Source: Solirubrobacterales bacterium
Lineage (GTDB): Bacteria; Actinomycetota; Thermoleophilia; Solirubrobacterales; Solirubrobacteraceae
NCBI GenBank assembly: GCA_027315115.1
Contig: DAHUYQ010000040.1
Coordinates: forward strand, 1-39,879
Reading direction: 5' to 3'
Length of the DNA stretch: 39,879 nucleotides
Notes under the pieces: generated by a model
The model's input: the letters and a program-made list of their open reading frames with translations, nothing else
Database searches by the model: none
Told to the model about the DNA's origin: nothing
In this document: positions 38,442 through 39,879 of the stretch, piece by piece
Layout of the letters: each line of letters starts with the position of its first letter
Position numbering within the stretch: position 1 is the first letter of the stretch
Made by a program: the position numbers and the translations under genes

Positions 38442-39017
38442 ATGAGCAACATGAACTTCTACAGCTCGCATCTGACTTTGTGGCCGGCCACGCCGCTGAC
38501 GGCCGGCGTGGCGCGCGAGCTCACGTGGCTTGGGGTGGACCTCGCGGCTATCCAGGTCAACAAAGGCACGCTCAGCGCATCCCGTGCTGAGGAGGTTCTG
38601 GTTCTCGACTTCGGTTTCCAGGACATGCTCTACGGGCTGACAGATCTGGAAGCGGTGCTCGCCACGCTGCGGCTCGCCGACATCTCATATGTAGCGTGGG
38701 ACCTCGAAGATGGCGCGGCGGCCGGGAATGGACGCGCGTACGACGCGAGGCTCGGCATCGAGCAGCGGTTCACCGTGACCCCAGCGGGCGAGCCGGTACT
38801 CAGCGTGAGCGATCTTGAGGAGTTCGAGGATCGCTGCGACACCGCCGAGGATCTGATCAGCGCCCTCCAAGCATCTCTGCGTCTGGCGATCCCCGCGCAT
38901 CTGACTCCGGTCGCGGCAGGCGAGGCGCAGATCACGATCCAGCCCAGTGATGAGCAGCCCGACCACCAGATCGAGAGCGTCGCCTTCGCCGAGACGCACC
39001 CCACCGTGCGCGGGTAG
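38442..39017 (+). CDS. Hypothetical protein under a structured leader
   Basis: This 191-aa acidic protein is not recognisable to me. It starts MSNMNFYSSHLTLWP and is soluble and alpha/beta in pattern, with strands VLVLDFGFQ and ISYVAWDLEDG and acidic helices (SVSDLEEFEDRCDTAEDLIS). ATG 38442 is taken because the leader ends just before it. It shares the leader type of the DUF932 and ParB-like genes, so it is likely regulated with them despite lying 31 kb away in the same element. Confidence 0.65.
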   Translation: MSNMNFYSSHLTLWPATPLTAGVARELTWLGVDLAAIQVNKGTLSASRAEEVLVLDFGFQDMLYGLTDLEAVLATLRLADISYVAWDLEDGAAAGNGRAYDARLGIEQRFTVTPAGEPVLSVSDLEEFEDRCDTAEDLISALQASLRLAIPAHLTPVAAGEAQITIQPSDEQPDHQIESVAFAETHPTVRG

Positions 39018-39031
39018 CTCACCAGCGAGCA

Positions 39032-39062
39032 CGAGGGCGGCCGCCGACGGCGGCCGCCCTCG
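39032..39062 (+). terminator. Perfect 14-bp hairpin after the hypothetical gene
   Basis: CGAGGGCGGCCGCC (39032-39045) pairs perfectly with GGCGGCCGCCCTCG (39049-39062) over a GAC loop, 15 bases after the stop at 39017. It is not followed by a T run, but the stem is strong enough to end transcription in a high-GC genome. The remaining gap to 39285 holds no supported gene. Confidence 0.55.
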
Positions 39063-39285
39063 CCGGTGCGCAGCGCCGCTGACCCGGCGTTGATCTGCGC
39101 GGCACGCTCGCCGCTGCGGGTCGCCGCAATCGCGCAGCCCGCAAAGGCCAGCAGGCCGGCGCTTGCCGCGTCAAGCCCTGCGCTGCGCGTCGCCTGCGGC
39201 GATCCATGACGGGATATGGCATGGACTCGTCGCGCCGGCCCGCTGTGGCCGGGGCATGCTCAAACCACGACCCGAAGGAGCAGCG

Positions 39286-39630
39286 ATGAGCCGCTACACA
39301 CAGCGATCCAGCAGTTTGCTCGTCCCCACAAGCGTCCCGCTCGGCCCGCCGCGCGTAGTGCATTGCAGGCGCGGGCGCCACCACGTCTATATCGGACGGC
39401 CCAGCAGGTGGGGCAACCCGTTCGTGGTCGGCAGGCAGGGGGCGCGCGGCGAGTGCATATCGCTATACGAGGACTGGTTGAGAGATAACGCGACGCTGCT
39501 CGCCGCGTTGGATGAGTTGCGCGGGCTGGTGCTCGGATGCTGGTGCGCGCCGCGGCCGTGCCACGGCGATCTGCTGGTCCGGCTGGCAAACGCCGACGCA
39601 GAGCAACGGGAGCGCTGCCGTGCCGCATAG
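39286..39630 (+). CDS. DUF4326 domain protein
   Basis: The 114-aa protein shows the DUF4326 pattern: RVVHCRRGRHHVYIGRPSRW, then GNPFVVG, CISLYEDWLR and LRGLVLGCWCAPRPCHGDLL, with the conserved Cys-Trp-Cys-x-P-x3-CH motif that suggests metal binding (about residues 82-94). ATG 39286 is preceded by GAAGGAG at six bases. The family is widespread on phages and mobile elements; its function is unknown. It is the last gene in the window. Confidence 0.85.
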   Translation: MSRYTQRSSSLLVPTSVPLGPPRVVHCRRGRHHVYIGRPSRWGNPFVVGRQGARGECISLYEDWLRDNATLLAALDELRGLVLGCWCAPRPCHGDLLVRLANADAEQRERCRAA

Positions 39631-39879
39631 GTAGGGCGGGCGCGCGGCGCCGGCGGGCCGCGAGGATCGCGCCTCCTGGCGGAGGCGCGGGCGGCTCCTC
39701 ACCGGCGCCCGCGCCCTGATGCGGGCGCGTGTCCTTAACCCGGATCGTGCAGTAAGCACCGCGCCCCCGGGTTGAGCGGGGGCGCGGATACGTCCGGTGG
39801 AGCAGGGATTCTTGGGGTGTTCAAGTCCTGGAATCCCGAGTTTGGAGGTTCACCTTGAGGGTGATGCGTGATGGACGCC
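39631..39879 (+). promoter_or_regulatory. Hairpin-rich non-coding region at the right edge
   Basis: Four inverted repeats follow one another: CGCGCCTCC/GGAGGCGCG (39668-39689), CGCGCCC/GGGCGCG (39710-39729), CCGCGCCCCC/GGGGGCGCGG (39759-39787) and GGGATTC/GAATCCC (39805-39837). TTTGGAGG at about 39841 looks like a ribosome-binding site for a gene beyond the edge. The last two hairpins may form another structured leader. Confidence 0.5.

Noticed and set aside
1..39879. CRISPR array or tandem short repeats
   Set aside because: No regularly spaced direct repeats were seen; repeats found are inverted hairpins or gene-scale paralogy.

Overview
The window is very GC-rich and shows actinobacterial traits: two F420-dependent oxidoreductase families, frequent ATGA and TAATG gene overlaps, a single-membrane type IV secretion gene set and many secreted Ig-like proteins. 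I infer a member of the Thermoleophilia (Solirubrobacter/Conexibacter-like), but no rRNA or core gene confirms it. Most of the window reads as one integrative conjugative element (ICE) carrying metabolic cargo.

Left edge (1-1163): the 3' end of an IS256-family element abuts a broken AbiEii-type toxin gene. After it lies the 3' half of a tRNA-Leu(GAG) gene on the minus strand, from the anticodon loop to the discriminator base, with no 5' half. That is what an element integrating into a tRNA 3' end leaves at its distal junction. The orientation places the element to the right, with the intact tRNA expected beyond 39879. Cargo block 1 (1479-4197) follows: an F420/PPOX enzyme, a TetR regulator, an enoyl-CoA hydratase-family protein and a methyltransferase, tightly packed behind a palindrome.

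Maintenance block (4536-7991): a DUF932 protein, a long ParB-like protein and a small protein. The first two have structured leaders that recur in front of a gene at 38442.

Secreted-protein block (minus strand, 17932 down to 7988): four tandem paralogous secreted proteins of 563-588 aa, a secreted subtilisin-like protease and a fifth related secreted protein. Most are joined by short stop/start overlaps. They lie directly downstream of a sigma factor fused to a zinc-finger anti-sigma-like domain and a membrane segment. Transfer block (minus strand, 28583 down to 19463): a PASTA/TM protein, VirB2-like pilin, VirB6-like channel, PrgI/VirB3-like protein, VirB4 ATPase, a DPBB-NlpC/P60 hydrolase, a lipoprotein, a small protein and a multi-spanning membrane protein. 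The VirD4-like coupling protein stands apart at 32410-34206. A conserved DNA motif lies upstream of the VirB-like operon, the VirD4 gene and the first secreted paralog. This suggests that the secreted array and the conjugation machinery are controlled together.

Cargo block 2 (28704-32378) sits between the VirB-like operon and VirD4: a hotdog thioesterase and an F420 LLM-family enzyme diverge from a TetR/acyl-CoA synthetase pair over a palindromic operator. Replication/accessory block (plus strand, 34745-39630): SSB, a small protein, an AEP-like primase with a CHC2 zinc finger, a zinc-ribbon protein, an exported HNH-like nuclease, a SLOG/DprA-like protein, an unknown protein and a DUF4326 protein, separated by strong hairpins. 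I see no relaxase or integrase in the window.
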